Assembly: GCA_024710355.1 (NCBI GenBank)
Contig: JANJUX010000006.1
Location: forward strand, 1 to 64,000
Direction of reading: 5' to 3'
Source: Candidatus Rifleibacteriota bacterium
GTDB taxonomy: Bacteria; Muiribacteriota; Ozemobacteria; Ozemobacterales; Ozemobacteraceae
DNA length: 64,000 nucleotides
Positions 35,349-44,897 of the stretch are shown here, piece after piece. The translations under genes were made by a program, and so were the position numbers. The notes below the pieces were generated by a model, which did no database searches, had not been told where the DNA came from, and saw nothing but the letters and a program-made list of their open reading frames with translations. Every line of letters begins with the position of its first letter. The first letter of the stretch is position 1.

Positions 35349-37084
35349 TCAACAAAAAATTTATCAAAAAAGGCTTTTTGACCCTATCTGTATGCCTTGC
35401 AGGCCTTTCTATAAGCAGTTTCAACACCTCGGCAAGTAACGATGGTGTTGAAGAGCGGCTTTTCAAAAACATTGAAATCGCTGCACAGAAGGGACAGCTG
35501 AGTGATGCCAAAGAAGACATTCAAAGGGTTCTCAGGCTAAATCCCAGGCATGCCGGCGCGATTTTTTTTGCCGGCCAGTACTCTTTTGAAGCGGGCAACT
35601 TTGATAATGCGGCCAAATTTCTCAACCGCGTCGTAAACCATACCACATACGGTGCCAAGGCAAGCCGCATACTTGCCGAAATTCGTCTGAACAGCTTCAG
35701 GGGCAAGTTCAAGGAAACTCTCGAAGTTTATCTGGCAGGTGAATCTTTTTCACAGGCTTTTCAGCTGTGTGAGGAAGCGCTTGAAGCAATGCCTGACAAT
35801 AAAGAAATACTTTACAAGGTCACTTATATTTCGTGCATGCTGGGCCGGCAGGAACAGGCAGAGCGTTTTCTTGAAAGCTACGGGAAAGCCGCCGGAACCG
35901 GCGCAGCCTATGCCGAGCTTCAGGCTTTTGTCAGCGCCTGGTTTGGCGATGGCTACGACCCGGAAACAGTGCTTGATCAACTGCTGACTGTTACCAGTCG
36001 CGATCTTTTGACGCCGCCGGTCAGAAAAAGAATCAAGGACCTCATCGTCAAAACTAGAGCAGCCGAAAAATTCGAGGCCTTCATCAAAAGAGAAAAACAG
36101 GTTCCAGGCGCCGACACCGGGGCTCTTGAGCGCGAATTCATAAGTTTTCTGATCGAAAACAAGCAATATGAAAAGGCCATGGAGCACGTAAACCGTCGTC
36201 CCATCGATTCGATCGACGACAATCTGCTCTATATCAAAATTCTTGCTCTTACCGGGCAGGAAAAAAAGGCGATGAGCAATGCCAGACATCTCATTTCTGC
36301 CGCCCCTACAGATCTGCGAACCTATCAGTCCTGGCTTGAGGCCTGGATGGCTTATGTTGAAAAAACCCAGCAGCCACCGGATGGCGAAGATGACGGTGGG
36401 AAAAACTTTATCGAAATGGCAGACGAGATTCTGGCCCGTTTGAAGCCAGACAAACTGGTCACCTCAAATCCTGAGCTGCTGATCAATCTTCTGCGCCTGG
36501 CAGTAATGATCGACAACAGCGAACATATTAAACTGATCAAGCCGGAGGCGCTGCGAATTCCTTACAATTTCGAACTTTCGGCGCTTTTAATAAAAACCTG
36601 CGACGAACTGTTGATTTTCAGTAAGCCCGAGCTGGCCGTCGATCTGCTTGAAAGCGCGAGAAATCAGCTGCCTGAGAACCATAATCTGCATATCAAACTG
36701 GCTGAAATCTACCTTTCGGCCGACCCGGCAGTAGGCGCCAAAATTCTTGAAGGGGTTCTGCTTGAAAAACCTGATCTGATGCGGGCATTTCTGCTGTGGG
36801 CAGACTGCATGAATCTGTCAGGACAGGCTGCGAAAGCCGAAGAAGAAATTCTCAAACGTCTCGCCGACAAAACAATAAGTGAAGTGGCCAGAAGGCAACT
36901 CAACGCCAAACTCGAAGTACTGCGCATGCAGAATTTCGTTTCAGATTCTGGCTCACAGACCGTTGCCAGCGGAACAGAACCGGCAGGCTCAGACGAAGTT
37001 GATGACCCGACAGTTCCGAAACGTGACCTGTCGCCTCTCGAACCAACAGAGGAGGAACTGCAGCAGCCCGAAGAAGAAGACTGA
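35345..37084 (+). CDS. Secreted TPR-repeat protein
   Basis: A signal peptide (residues 1-30) precedes about 500 residues of helical TPR-like repeats (GQLSDAKEDIQRVLRLNPRH near residue 40; ELAVDLLESARNQLPENHNL near 425). An acidic, Pro/Glu-rich tail (PLEPTEEELQQPEEED) closes the 579-residue protein. It overlaps the upstream TPR gene by four bases. It probably acts as a periplasmic or outer-membrane scaffold, perhaps for cell-envelope enzymes. Confidence 0.68.
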   Translation: MINKKFIKKGFLTLSVCLAGLSISSFNTSASNDGVEERLFKNIEIAAQKGQLSDAKEDIQRVLRLNPRHAGAIFFAGQYSFEAGNFDNAAKFLNRVVNHTTYGAKASRILAEIRLNSFRGKFKETLEVYLAGESFSQAFQLCEEALEAMPDNKEILYKVTYISCMLGRQEQAERFLESYGKAAGTGAAYAELQAFVSAWFGDGYDPETVLDQLLTVTSRDLLTPPVRKRIKDLIVKTRAAEKFEAFIKREKQVPGADTGALEREFISFLIENKQYEKAMEHVNRRPIDSIDDNLLYIKILALTGQEKKAMSNARHLISAAPTDLRTYQSWLEAWMAYVEKTQQPPDGEDDGGKNFIEMADEILARLKPDKLVTSNPELLINLLRLAVMIDNSEHIKLIKPEALRIPYNFELSALLIKTCDELLIFSKPELAVDLLESARNQLPENHNLHIKLAEIYLSADPAVGAKILEGVLLEKPDLMRAFLLWADCMNLSGQAAKAEEEILKRLADKTISEVARRQLNAKLEVLRMQNFVSDSGSQTVASGTEPAGSDEVDDPTVPKRDLSPLEPTEEELQQPEEED

Positions 37085-37153
37085 ACAGCCAATCATCTTT
37101 CATAAAATTTCCTGCCCATAAATTATGAGATTATAAGCCCACAAGGAGACAAT

Positions 37154-37306
37154 ATGCTGATAGAAATCTTTACCAATGGCAAAGTGATGATCGACGGCCA
37201 GGACGCCGGCAAGAACTACCGGGCCGAAGACGCCCTGTTCGACTACCTTACCAACCCCTCCGGATTCACCGCTGCCAAAAATAACAAAAAGAAAAAGTCT
37301 GCCTGA
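37154..37306 (+). CDS. 50-residue hypothetical protein
   Basis: An AAGGAG site lies five bases before the ATG. The translation starts MLIEIFTNGKVMIDGQDAGK and ends in a Lys-rich tail (AAKNNKKKKSA). Strong ribosome site, good codon use and position before a terminator support a real gene. No family is recognised. Confidence 0.6.
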   Translation: MLIEIFTNGKVMIDGQDAGKNYRAEDALFDYLTNPSGFTAAKNNKKKKSA

Positions 37307-37327
37307 ACAAGCATTAAAAGTCTTCTG

Positions 37328-37369
37328 AAAAGCTCTGGCCGCCGGCATAAACCGGCGGCCAGAGCTTTT
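37328..37369. terminator. Bidirectional terminator, 18-bp stem
   Basis: AAAAGCTCTGGCCGCCGG and its exact reverse complement flank CATAAA. A-rich and T-rich flanks let it act in both directions between the small gene and the convergent TPR gene. Confidence 0.87.
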
Positions 37370-37384
37370 AAACGCTAGAAAAAA

Positions 37385-38206
37385 TCAGCGTTTTTCGAGT
37401 TTGTTAACCACGTATTTGTAGAGGAGCTCCCAGGTTTCGTTGCCTTTGATAAGGTCCTGGACACGGTTGAAATATTCGAGCGCTTCGTCATCGCGGCCAA
37501 GCTTTTCGAGCAATTCGCCCTTGGTGCAGAGAGCCGGCGGGTAGTTGGGTTCAGCTTCAAGAACCTTTTCGATTTCGGCCATGGCCTCTTCGTAACGACC
37601 GAGCTGCAGAAGGGCATCGCAATAGTTGTTGCGGGCCTTCGAGTCATTCGGTCTGTGCTTCAGAGTTTCGGCCCACTCGATTGCCGCAACCTGGTAATCG
37701 CCGCTGTCATAGCTTGAATTGGCCAAATTGTAGTGATAATCGGGATCATCGGGCTCAAGATCGAGCGCAGCCCTGAATTCGGCAATCGCTTCTTCAAACT
37801 GGTTCGTCTGATGGTATGAGAGACCAAGATAATTGTGGGTATCAGCCGCATCAGGATTAATTCTGGAGGCTTCCTGGAGCGCTTTTATCGCCTCACGCAT
37901 GAAGCCCTTCTGATAATGATGGTAGCCAATATTAAAATAAGCATGATCAAAATCAGGGCGGATCTTGATAGCTTCATGCCAGTAATGAACGGCTTTTTCG
38001 TGCTGTTCCATTTTATAATAGGTATTGCCAAGGTTATAGAGGGCCTTGTAATACTCAGGGTTAGCACGCAACGCAGCTTCGTACTGCTCGATGGCCAGAT
38101 CATACTGATCATTTCTGAAATACAGGTTCCCGAGTTCTTTGAGCAGCTCGGGGTTATTCGGGTCGGCCTTCACCTTTTCCAGGAGTTGTTCAATTGTTTT
38201 GTCCAT
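37385..38206 (-). CDS. Cytoplasmic TPR protein
   Basis: The 273 residues consist of about seven tetratricopeptide repeats of 34 residues (ELLKELGNLYFRNDQYDLAIEQYEAALRANPE, then similar units to residue 260), without signal peptide. TPR arrays bind other proteins; the partner cannot be inferred from the neighbours. Confidence 0.82.
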   Translation of the reverse strand: MDKTIEQLLEKVKADPNNPELLKELGNLYFRNDQYDLAIEQYEAALRANPEYYKALYNLGNTYYKMEQHEKAVHYWHEAIKIRPDFDHAYFNIGYHHYQKGFMREAIKALQEASRINPDAADTHNYLGLSYHQTNQFEEAIAEFRAALDLEPDDPDYHYNLANSSYDSGDYQVAAIEWAETLKHRPNDSKARNNYCDALLQLGRYEEAMAEIEKVLEAEPNYPPALCTKGELLEKLGRDDEALEYFNRVQDLIKGNETWELLYKYVVNKLEKR

Positions 38207-38381
38207 GAATTATTCCAGACGTGTTTTATGATTTCCCGTGCGGGATGAGCTTAGCTGAATTTTCTGCAGGCCGCTATGATTTTACTTGTGCAGAAATCGC
38301 CACAGCAGTTATTCTAAACCAAACATTTTTCTTGTGCAAGGTGTAACTCCAATTATGAGCTTTTTTAACGAGGTTCGCAAA

Positions 38382-40601
38382 ATGCAGAGGAAACAAAGAA
38401 CAATCTGGCGCCTGCTGCTGCCGATACTACTGCTGATCGTCTGCAGTCAAACTGCCTCAGCTGAAATGGTGCTGAAAATATGGGATTTTCCGCGCTGGCT
38501 CGAGCCTGGCGAAAAAACCGACCGCTTCACCTGGATGAACCGAAAAATTGCTGAATTTGAAAAGCAAAACCCCGGCGTTCGCGTTGAATTGACCAAGCTT
38601 ACCTGGCAGCGCGGGCACGAGAAGCTTAAAATCGCCGCAATCAGCGGCAATAACCCCGATGTGGCACCCGGCACCGTTCCACTGCTCTACATCAGAGAAA
38701 ATCTGATAGAGCCAGTTGATGAATATCTGACGCCTGAAGACCGCAACGATTATTTTCCGGGTGCGATCAAAGCTTTCAATGTCAAGGGCAAAACCTACGG
38801 CTGGCCCTGGTATATGGGCGGTCAACTGCTCTACGTCAATAACGAAATATTTGCCTCTGCCGGCGTGGCATTGCCGGCAGAAGGCCGCTGGACCACCGAA
38901 GAATTTGTTAATACACTGCAGCAGATCAAAAAATATCAGAACGGGCAGCATGGACATTACCCGCTCGGAGTTTACTTTCAAAAAGATGAAACGGCCAACC
39001 TGCCGTTTTTAATGGCTTTTGGCGGGCGGCTGGTGAATGACGAAGGCCGGTTCTGTGCCGATTCAGAAGATTTTCTGCGCGGCCTGGGCTGGATCAACGA
39101 GCTGAAAAAGCAGCAACTGATTCCGACTGACAGCGGCGGACGCACAGCCAACGACATCTGGACAGCCTTCGGCCGCGAACGCCGGGTGGCGGTTGGCGCG
39201 TTCGGTCTCTGGGGCATTGACGCGCTGAAAAAGAAATTTCCGATGAATTTTTCGGTGGTGCATTTTCCTAGCGGAACCGGCAGTAAAAATGGCGCATTTC
39301 TCGGAACTTCTGGCCTTTATGTATTCAGGCACCCCGACCGCGAAAGGGTGAAGATGGCCATGAAGCTGGCAAAATTTCTGACCAGCGGTGACAATCAGAA
39401 AGACCTGCTGCATTACACCCAGTTCCCGACCCGCTCGAGCGCCGGCAACATCTATGCCGACGACCCGCATATGACCGCCGCCTGGAAAATTCTGCAGGAA
39501 GGGCAGTCAACCTATGCCGACAGCCGCTGGCCGCAGGTCGACGAAGAGCTGCAGTCTTCGCTGCAGCAGGCATTGCTCGAAAAACTGCCGGCGGACAAGG
39601 CGATGCAGGCAGTCGCCGAAAGGGCCAACCGCATTCTTTCAGTTGAAAGTGGCTCGATGAAAGATGACATCAACCAGAGCAGTCTTTTCGCGAAAACCAT
39701 CGCGGCCATATCGCTTCTGGCACTGATTTTCGCCCTGATTTCACGCCAGGCGCATCTGATAATGGTTATTCCGGCGGTCAGCATCACCGGCCTGTTTTTG
39801 TTCTACCCGCTGGCTGACGCACTGCTGCTGGCTTTCCGCGACTATCGCATCGGTGAGGTCGGCGGTTATACGATCGAGAACTTTGTCAGAGCCATCAATG
39901 ACCCAAAATTTGTCAAAGCCGGCTGGAACACCCTCATCTACAGCCTGGTCGTGGTTCCGGCCAATGTTTTTACCGCGCTGGTGGTTGCAAGCCTGATCTA
40001 TGGTATGAAAGGCTGGCTGAAGAACTTTTTCAGAGCCGCCTACTATCTACCGGGTGTCGCTTCAGTCGTCGTCCTCACGATGGTCTGGCGCTGGATCTTC
40101 AACACCGAAGTCGGTCTGTGCAACACAACGCTGCGCTGGCTCGGCATGGCGCCGATTGGCTGGCTCACCGACCCGGATATTGCCTTCTGGTCGGTCATAA
40201 TTTCGGGCATTCTCAAGTCACCGGGCGGCTCGATGCTGATCTATCTAGCTTCGATGGCCAATATTCCGCAGTCGTTGTATGAATCTGCAGATATCGAGGG
40301 CGCCGGGCCGCTGCGCAAATGGTGGCACATCACGGTTCCGCTTCTCAGCGGAACCACCACCTTTCTGATGATCACCGGTGCCATTGCGGCGCTGCAGGTC
40401 TTTGCCCAGGTACTGATGCTGACCGACGGTGGCCCTGGCATTTCGACGCAGGTAGTCGTTTATCGCGTCTATACTTCGGCTTTCCGCGATTTTGACTTCG
40501 GGCTGTCATCGGCCATGGCGCTGATACTTTTCATTGCCATCATGGTGATCACCGTAGCCCAGAAATATCTGGCGAAGCAGGATGTGGAGTACTTAGCATG
40601 A
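38382..40601 (+). CDS. ABC sugar transporter: solute-binding protein fused to MalF-type permease
   Basis: After a signal-like segment (residues 8-25), a family-1 solute-binding domain covers about residues 28-425 (LKIWDFPRWLEPGEKTD ... QLLYVNNEIF). A transmembrane helix follows, then a MalF-like permease from about 460 with the EAA loop (YESADIEGAGPLRKWW) near 632. This joins two proteins normally made separately and ties the binding domain to the membrane. The start at 38382 has GAGG upstream; earlier ATGs lack one. No ATPase gene is nearby, so a shared MsmX/UgpC-like ATPase is likely. The neighbours suggest import of amino sugars. Confidence 0.83.
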   Translation: MQRKQRTIWRLLLPILLLIVCSQTASAEMVLKIWDFPRWLEPGEKTDRFTWMNRKIAEFEKQNPGVRVELTKLTWQRGHEKLKIAAISGNNPDVAPGTVPLLYIRENLIEPVDEYLTPEDRNDYFPGAIKAFNVKGKTYGWPWYMGGQLLYVNNEIFASAGVALPAEGRWTTEEFVNTLQQIKKYQNGQHGHYPLGVYFQKDETANLPFLMAFGGRLVNDEGRFCADSEDFLRGLGWINELKKQQLIPTDSGGRTANDIWTAFGRERRVAVGAFGLWGIDALKKKFPMNFSVVHFPSGTGSKNGAFLGTSGLYVFRHPDRERVKMAMKLAKFLTSGDNQKDLLHYTQFPTRSSAGNIYADDPHMTAAWKILQEGQSTYADSRWPQVDEELQSSLQQALLEKLPADKAMQAVAERANRILSVESGSMKDDINQSSLFAKTIAAISLLALIFALISRQAHLIMVIPAVSITGLFLFYPLADALLLAFRDYRIGEVGGYTIENFVRAINDPKFVKAGWNTLIYSLVVVPANVFTALVVASLIYGMKGWLKNFFRAAYYLPGVASVVVLTMVWRWIFNTEVGLCNTTLRWLGMAPIGWLTDPDIAFWSVIISGILKSPGGSMLIYLASMANIPQSLYESADIEGAGPLRKWWHITVPLLSGTTTFLMITGAIAALQVFAQVLMLTDGGPGISTQVVVYRVYTSAFRDFDFGLSSAMALILFIAIMVITVAQKYLAKQDVEYLA

Positions 40602-41410
40602 ACAGACACATTGCCAATCAGATTTCTCTGTTTTTTCTGGCAGTCGGGCTGATTCTTACCGGTGGCCCCCTTGTCTGGATGCTGATCACCGCGTTCACTT
40701 CACCAGATGCGCTGGCTGCCACCCCACCCCGCTACGGCGAATGGTCGCTCGAAAACTTCAAGGTTCTGCTCGCTGCCGGCAACATTGCCCGCTGGAGCAT
40801 CAACTCATTTGTCGTTTCAGCCGCAGTCACCATTGCCCAGACCATTTTCAACGCCCTTGCGGCGTTTGGTTTTGCCGCTGGCCGCTTCAAAGGCCGTGAA
40901 GCGGTTTTTATGGTTCTGCTGGCCGCGATGATGGTTCCGGGGCAGATTGTCATGCTGCCGCTGTTCCTGTTCATGGCCAAATGGGGCATGATCGACAGTC
41001 TCTGGTCAGTAATTCTGCCGGCAATAGCATCACCTTTCGGAGTTTACATGGTCAGGCAGTATATGGATTCAATACCGATTCAGATGTCAGAGGCCGCTCA
41101 AATCGATGGCGCCAGCCATTATCAGGTTTTCAGGCACATATATTTTCCGCTGTCGATGCCGATTCTTGCGACTTCTGGCATTTTTACATTCATCACCCAG
41201 TGGAACGCTTTTCTCTGGCCGCTTATCACGCTCAACAGCGAGCGCTATTACACACTGACCGTCGGTCTGTCAACGCTGCAGGACCAGCAGATGATGGATT
41301 TCGGCCTGTTGATGGCCGGCGCCACCCTGGCTGCAGTGCCGATGGTAGCGGTGTTCATGTTCTTCTCGCGTTACATGCTCGAGGGTATGCGCAAAGGAGC
41401 CATTCAGTGA
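40598..41410 (+). CDS. ABC sugar transporter permease, MalG type
   Basis: The 270-residue, six-helix permease contains the EAA loop (SEAAQIDGASHYQVFRHIYFPLS) near residue 165. It overlaps the fused binding-protein/permease gene by four bases (ATGA) and forms its dimer partner. The sequence GPLVWMLITAF near residue 24 and TQWNAFLWPLI near 205 are typical. The following kinase gene overlaps its stop by four bases (GTGA). Confidence 0.9.
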   Translation: MNRHIANQISLFFLAVGLILTGGPLVWMLITAFTSPDALAATPPRYGEWSLENFKVLLAAGNIARWSINSFVVSAAVTIAQTIFNALAAFGFAAGRFKGREAVFMVLLAAMMVPGQIVMLPLFLFMAKWGMIDSLWSVILPAIASPFGVYMVRQYMDSIPIQMSEAAQIDGASHYQVFRHIYFPLSMPILATSGIFTFITQWNAFLWPLITLNSERYYTLTVGLSTLQDQQMMDFGLLMAGATLAAVPMVAVFMFFSRYMLEGMRKGAIQ

Positions 41411-42354
41411 GCAGACTTACCATCAGCATCGACTGGGGCGGAACCGAGCTCAAGGGGGCCTGCTTCAATGAATCCGGGCTGGTCCGCGACTTCCGGTTTC
41501 CATCAGGAAACCTGCGTGCAGTCGACGCGGCCGACTGTAACGCCATCTGCCTCAAACTGCGCGACATGGCGGCAGCTCTGCCGGGCCGCAGTCATCTGTG
41601 GCTGATCGGAGCCGCCGGAGCCGACGATCTGCAGGCGGCAGCGAGGCTGAAAGAAACTCTCGGCAGCTGCGACGATCAATCCGAGGGCATCGAGATTTTC
41701 TCTGATTATGCCTGCAATCATGCGGCCTGCCTCGCCGGTGGCGATGGCATTCTCAGCATCAATGGCACTGGCTCGGTTCTCTATGGTGTCAATGGTGAGA
41801 AAAAGGCCAGAATCGGCGGCTGGGGTTACCTGCTCGACGAAACTCCTTCGGGCAGCCTGTTCGGGAAAAGGGCCGTCGAGGGCGTTCTGCGTCACCTCGA
41901 AGGCGAGCCCGGCTACGCTGCTTTTGCCCAGGCCTGGGAGCGGCGCTTCGACAAACCTGACCGGCGCCACATCATAGACGAACTTTACCGCAGCAGCGGC
42001 ATCCAAAACCGACTGGGCACTTTCGCGCCGGTTCTTACCGATGCCTTTGATGCCGAAAACAAGGCTGCCTCACGCATGGTCATCGACTCGGTCAATCTTC
42101 TGGCTCGTTCTTTGACGCATCTGATGCAGCAGCTGGCTATGAACCAGGCAGAAGCGGCCGGTTCGGGTGGGCTGTGGGCCGGATGGGCCCCTTTCCAGGA
42201 GATGGTAACCGGCGCCTGCCGCCAGCACAAACTCGACATTATCTGGAAAAAGCGTGCCTGTGAGCTCTTTATGGGGCCATTGATTCTGCACGCAAAAACC
42301 GACTATGCTTCAGCCGATCTGAAAAAACTTTTAATCACCGGAGTTAAACAATGA
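41407..42354 (+). CDS. BadF/BcrA-type sugar kinase, probable MurNAc/GlcNAc kinase
   Basis: The N-terminal phosphate loop DWGGTELKGACF (residues 7-18) and the second motif INGTGSVLYG near 117 identify the BadF/BadG/BcrA/BcrD ATPase fold, which includes GlcNAc kinase and Clostridium MurK (from memory). The 315-residue protein sits between the transporter and MurQ, so it probably phosphorylates imported MurNAc and/or GlcNAc to the 6-phosphates. The GTG start has AAAGGAG nine bases upstream and overlaps the permease stop. Confidence 0.82.
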   Translation: MSRLTISIDWGGTELKGACFNESGLVRDFRFPSGNLRAVDAADCNAICLKLRDMAAALPGRSHLWLIGAAGADDLQAAARLKETLGSCDDQSEGIEIFSDYACNHAACLAGGDGILSINGTGSVLYGVNGEKKARIGGWGYLLDETPSGSLFGKRAVEGVLRHLEGEPGYAAFAQAWERRFDKPDRRHIIDELYRSSGIQNRLGTFAPVLTDAFDAENKAASRMVIDSVNLLARSLTHLMQQLAMNQAEAAGSGGLWAGWAPFQEMVTGACRQHKLDIIWKKRACELFMGPLILHAKTDYASADLKKLLITGVKQ

Positions 42355-43289
42355 CCGAAAGCAAGCTTCAGGGCAGAACCGGCAAGACCGAAACCACTCA
42401 GGCTCTTACCGAAACCCGCAACCCACGCACCATTTATATTGACCGGGTCAGCACCCGTGATGCAGTCAAGCTTTTCATCAGCGAAGATCAGGCGATTTAT
42501 AAAGCGGTTGAGGCATGTTCTGAACCGATTGCTCAGGCCGTCGAGCTTATCGTCAGCGCTTTTAAAAAGGGCGGCAGGCTTATTTATCTCGGCGCCGGAA
42601 CTTCAGGCCGGCTTGGCGTTCTCGACGCCTCTGAATGTCCCCCGACATTCGGGGTTGAGCCGGATATGGTCATGGGCATCATTGCCGGCGGCTATCAGGC
42701 GCTCAATAACGCTGCCGAGGGGGCAGAAGACATAGTCTCGGCAGGGCGGGCCGACCTCATCGAGGTCAACTTCTGCAAAGACGACGTTCTGGTCGGCATT
42801 ACCGCATCGGGCACCACCCCCTACGTCGTCGGCGGCATCGACTATGCTCGCTCGATAGGAGCCCACACCGTATTGCTGACCTGCAACCCTTATGGTGACC
42901 TGCCCAGAACTGATATTCTGATCAACCCGGCTGTCGGTCCAGAAGTGATCACCGGCTCGACCCGCCTGAAAAGCGGCACGGCCTGCAAAATGGTTCTCAA
43001 CATGCTTTCGAGCATCAGCATGATCAGGATCGGCAAGGTTTTTGAAAATCTGATGATCGATATGAAAGCCACCAATGCCAAGCTGCGCCGCCGCGCCCTG
43101 CGAATTGTCATGGAAGGTGGTCAGGTGCCGAATTATCTGGCCGAAGCCAAGCTGCAGGAAGCGGACGGCGACGTCAAACTCGCGATTCTGCTCGCCCGCA
43201 CCGATTTCACTGTCGAACAGGCGAAACTCAAGCTGAAGCAGGCTGAAGGCGTTCTTTACAAAGCCATCGGAGACATCGATCATGAATAA
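42351..43289 (+). CDS. murQ: N-acetylmuramic acid 6-phosphate etherase MurQ
   Basis: MurQ cleaves the lactyl ether of MurNAc-6-phosphate to GlcNAc-6-phosphate and D-lactate. The SIS-domain motif GAGTSGRLGVLDASE is at residues 81-95 with the catalytic-type Glu at 95 and AAEGAED near 121-127. The C-terminal helical part ends in LLARTDFTVEQAKLKL. The 312 residues fit the family (about 300). It overlaps the kinase gene by four bases and the SpoIID gene by eight, so all are in one operon. Confidence 0.95.
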   Translation: MTESKLQGRTGKTETTQALTETRNPRTIYIDRVSTRDAVKLFISEDQAIYKAVEACSEPIAQAVELIVSAFKKGGRLIYLGAGTSGRLGVLDASECPPTFGVEPDMVMGIIAGGYQALNNAAEGAEDIVSAGRADLIEVNFCKDDVLVGITASGTTPYVVGGIDYARSIGAHTVLLTCNPYGDLPRTDILINPAVGPEVITGSTRLKSGTACKMVLNMLSSISMIRIGKVFENLMIDMKATNAKLRRRALRIVMEGGQVPNYLAEAKLQEADGDVKLAILLARTDFTVEQAKLKLKQAEGVLYKAIGDIDHE

Positions 43290-44838
43290 GCTATTGAAGT
43301 CGCTTCTGACGGTATTGATCATCAACCTGGCTGCAGGCGTGGCTATGGCGGCAAAGGCGCCCGAAGTAAAGATTCGCGTCGCCCAGTATGCAAACAGAGT
43401 TGAGATCGTCATGCCAGCCGGCGGCACCTGGCAGGCCGACAAAAAAAGCGGAAAAATCATACCCGATCGCGCCTACGTCATTACCGGGCAGCTTCAGACA
43501 AAGGCGGTGCGCCGCTATCATCTGATGGTCGGCTCGGGCAGCGCTGCCGACGAGAATCAGCTGCGCGAAACAGAGCTTAAATTCAGGGCTTTCAAGACGC
43601 ATCGCTTTCTCGCCGGCAATGCCCCGGCACCTGGTTACCCCGACAATCGCGTCGTCTTTATCGGCGTCGGAATTTTTGCCGACGAGCCCGAAGCCCGCAA
43701 ACTGCAGGACAAACTTGCTGCTGATGGGATTTCCAGCTGGGTGTTTATCGAAAATATCAGGCCGGCAGCCGGAAAACTGCAGCTCAAGCTCGGCAAACAA
43801 ACCATCGCCGAGAGCCTGACCGGCCTCAAGCTCGACAGCAAAGAGCAGACCATTCTACGCAAGGCCGAATTTGCAAAAGGTTATTCATGGCACGGTTTTG
43901 AAGATCGCAAATTCGCTGGTGACATGCTGATTCAGTTCGGCGTCGAGAATTCACTCGACTGCATTGAAGTCACCGATCTCGAAAAACTGCTTGTCGGGAT
44001 TGTGCCCTCAGAAATATCGTCAAAGGCGCCGATGGCCGCCATGCAGGCCCAGGCAGTGGCAGCGAGAGGCGAGATGCTTTCCAAAAAGGGTGTTCGGCAT
44101 CTGAATGAGGGCTTCGACTTCTGTTCAGAGCAGCATTGCCAGGTTTATAAAGGCCTGCAGGCCACCGATCAGAACATTTCCGCCAGCATCTCCCCTACCC
44201 GCGGGCTTGTGCTTGAAAACCACAAGGGTGGCATACTCGATGCCGTCTACGGGGCCAACTGCGGCGGGCATTCTTCTGCGAATCAGAATATCTGGACCTC
44301 GAACGCCGACCCGCATCTGCAGGGCGTTTCTGACATAAAGACCGGAATCAGAGTTGATCTGACGAATGAAGAGCAGGCGCGCAGCTTTATCAGCGCCCCG
44401 CCCGACTGCTGGTGTGCCACCCCCGGTGTTGAAGGCGCAGATAAGTTCAGATGGAAGAAAAGCCTGAGCCCGAAGGAGTGGCAGGCTGTCGAAAGCAAGG
44501 CCGCCATTGGCAGAATTAAAGAGATCACCGGCAGCGTCAGAGAAATTTCTGGCCGCATTGTCAGCATCAAGCTGACTGGTGAAAACGGCGAAAAAACAGT
44601 TCTCAAGGAACTGCCGATCAGGCAGCTTTTTGGCGGGCTGCGCAGTTCGTTTTTCAAGGCCGACTGGAAACGCGACAAACAGGGATTCATCAATGCCGCC
44701 GATTTTGAAGGGGCTGGCTGGGGCCACGGCGTCGGCATGTGCCAGACCGGCGCACAGAGTATGGCTCTGGCAGGGCGGGCTTTTGCCGACATTCTGCTGC
44801 ATTATTTTCCGGGAGCAATACTGGTCAAACTTTACTAA
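43282..44838 (+). CDS. SPOR-SpoIID/LytB-domain protein, putative lytic transglycosylase
   Basis: A signal peptide (residues 1-22) and a beta-rich N-terminal part (VRVAQYANRVEIVMPAG) precede a SPOR-like domain near residues 125-160 (IGVGIFADEPEARKLQDKL). The SpoIID/LytB domain follows with the catalytic-type Glu in GIVPSEISSKAP near 243 and metal-site residues in CSEQHCQVYKG near 280 and ANCGGHS near 326. SpoIID enzymes cleave glycan strands lacking peptides, and SPOR domains bind such strands. It ends the overlapping transporter-MurQ operon. Confidence 0.85.
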   Translation: MNKLLKSLLTVLIINLAAGVAMAAKAPEVKIRVAQYANRVEIVMPAGGTWQADKKSGKIIPDRAYVITGQLQTKAVRRYHLMVGSGSAADENQLRETELKFRAFKTHRFLAGNAPAPGYPDNRVVFIGVGIFADEPEARKLQDKLAADGISSWVFIENIRPAAGKLQLKLGKQTIAESLTGLKLDSKEQTILRKAEFAKGYSWHGFEDRKFAGDMLIQFGVENSLDCIEVTDLEKLLVGIVPSEISSKAPMAAMQAQAVAARGEMLSKKGVRHLNEGFDFCSEQHCQVYKGLQATDQNISASISPTRGLVLENHKGGILDAVYGANCGGHSSANQNIWTSNADPHLQGVSDIKTGIRVDLTNEEQARSFISAPPDCWCATPGVEGADKFRWKKSLSPKEWQAVESKAAIGRIKEITGSVREISGRIVSIKLTGENGEKTVLKELPIRQLFGGLRSSFFKADWKRDKQGFINAADFEGAGWGHGVGMCQTGAQSMALAGRAFADILLHYFPGAILVKLY

Positions 44839-44897
44839 AAAATTCTCTGACACCTGCCGATAGGCACTGCAAGTTCAGTGCAAAGGAGAAACAGCAG

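Noticed and set aside
40981..41406. Extended N-terminus of the sugar kinase, reading through the permease gene
   Set aside because: The permease is clearly real there; the kinase has a well-placed GTG with a ribosome site at 41407.
42603..43460. A 285-residue minus-strand frame opposite murQ
   Set aside because: Shadow of murQ; murQ has clear catalytic motifs and an operon position.
44125..44853. A 242-residue minus-strand frame opposite the SPOR-SpoIID gene
   Set aside because: Shadow of a conserved domain with no ribosome site.
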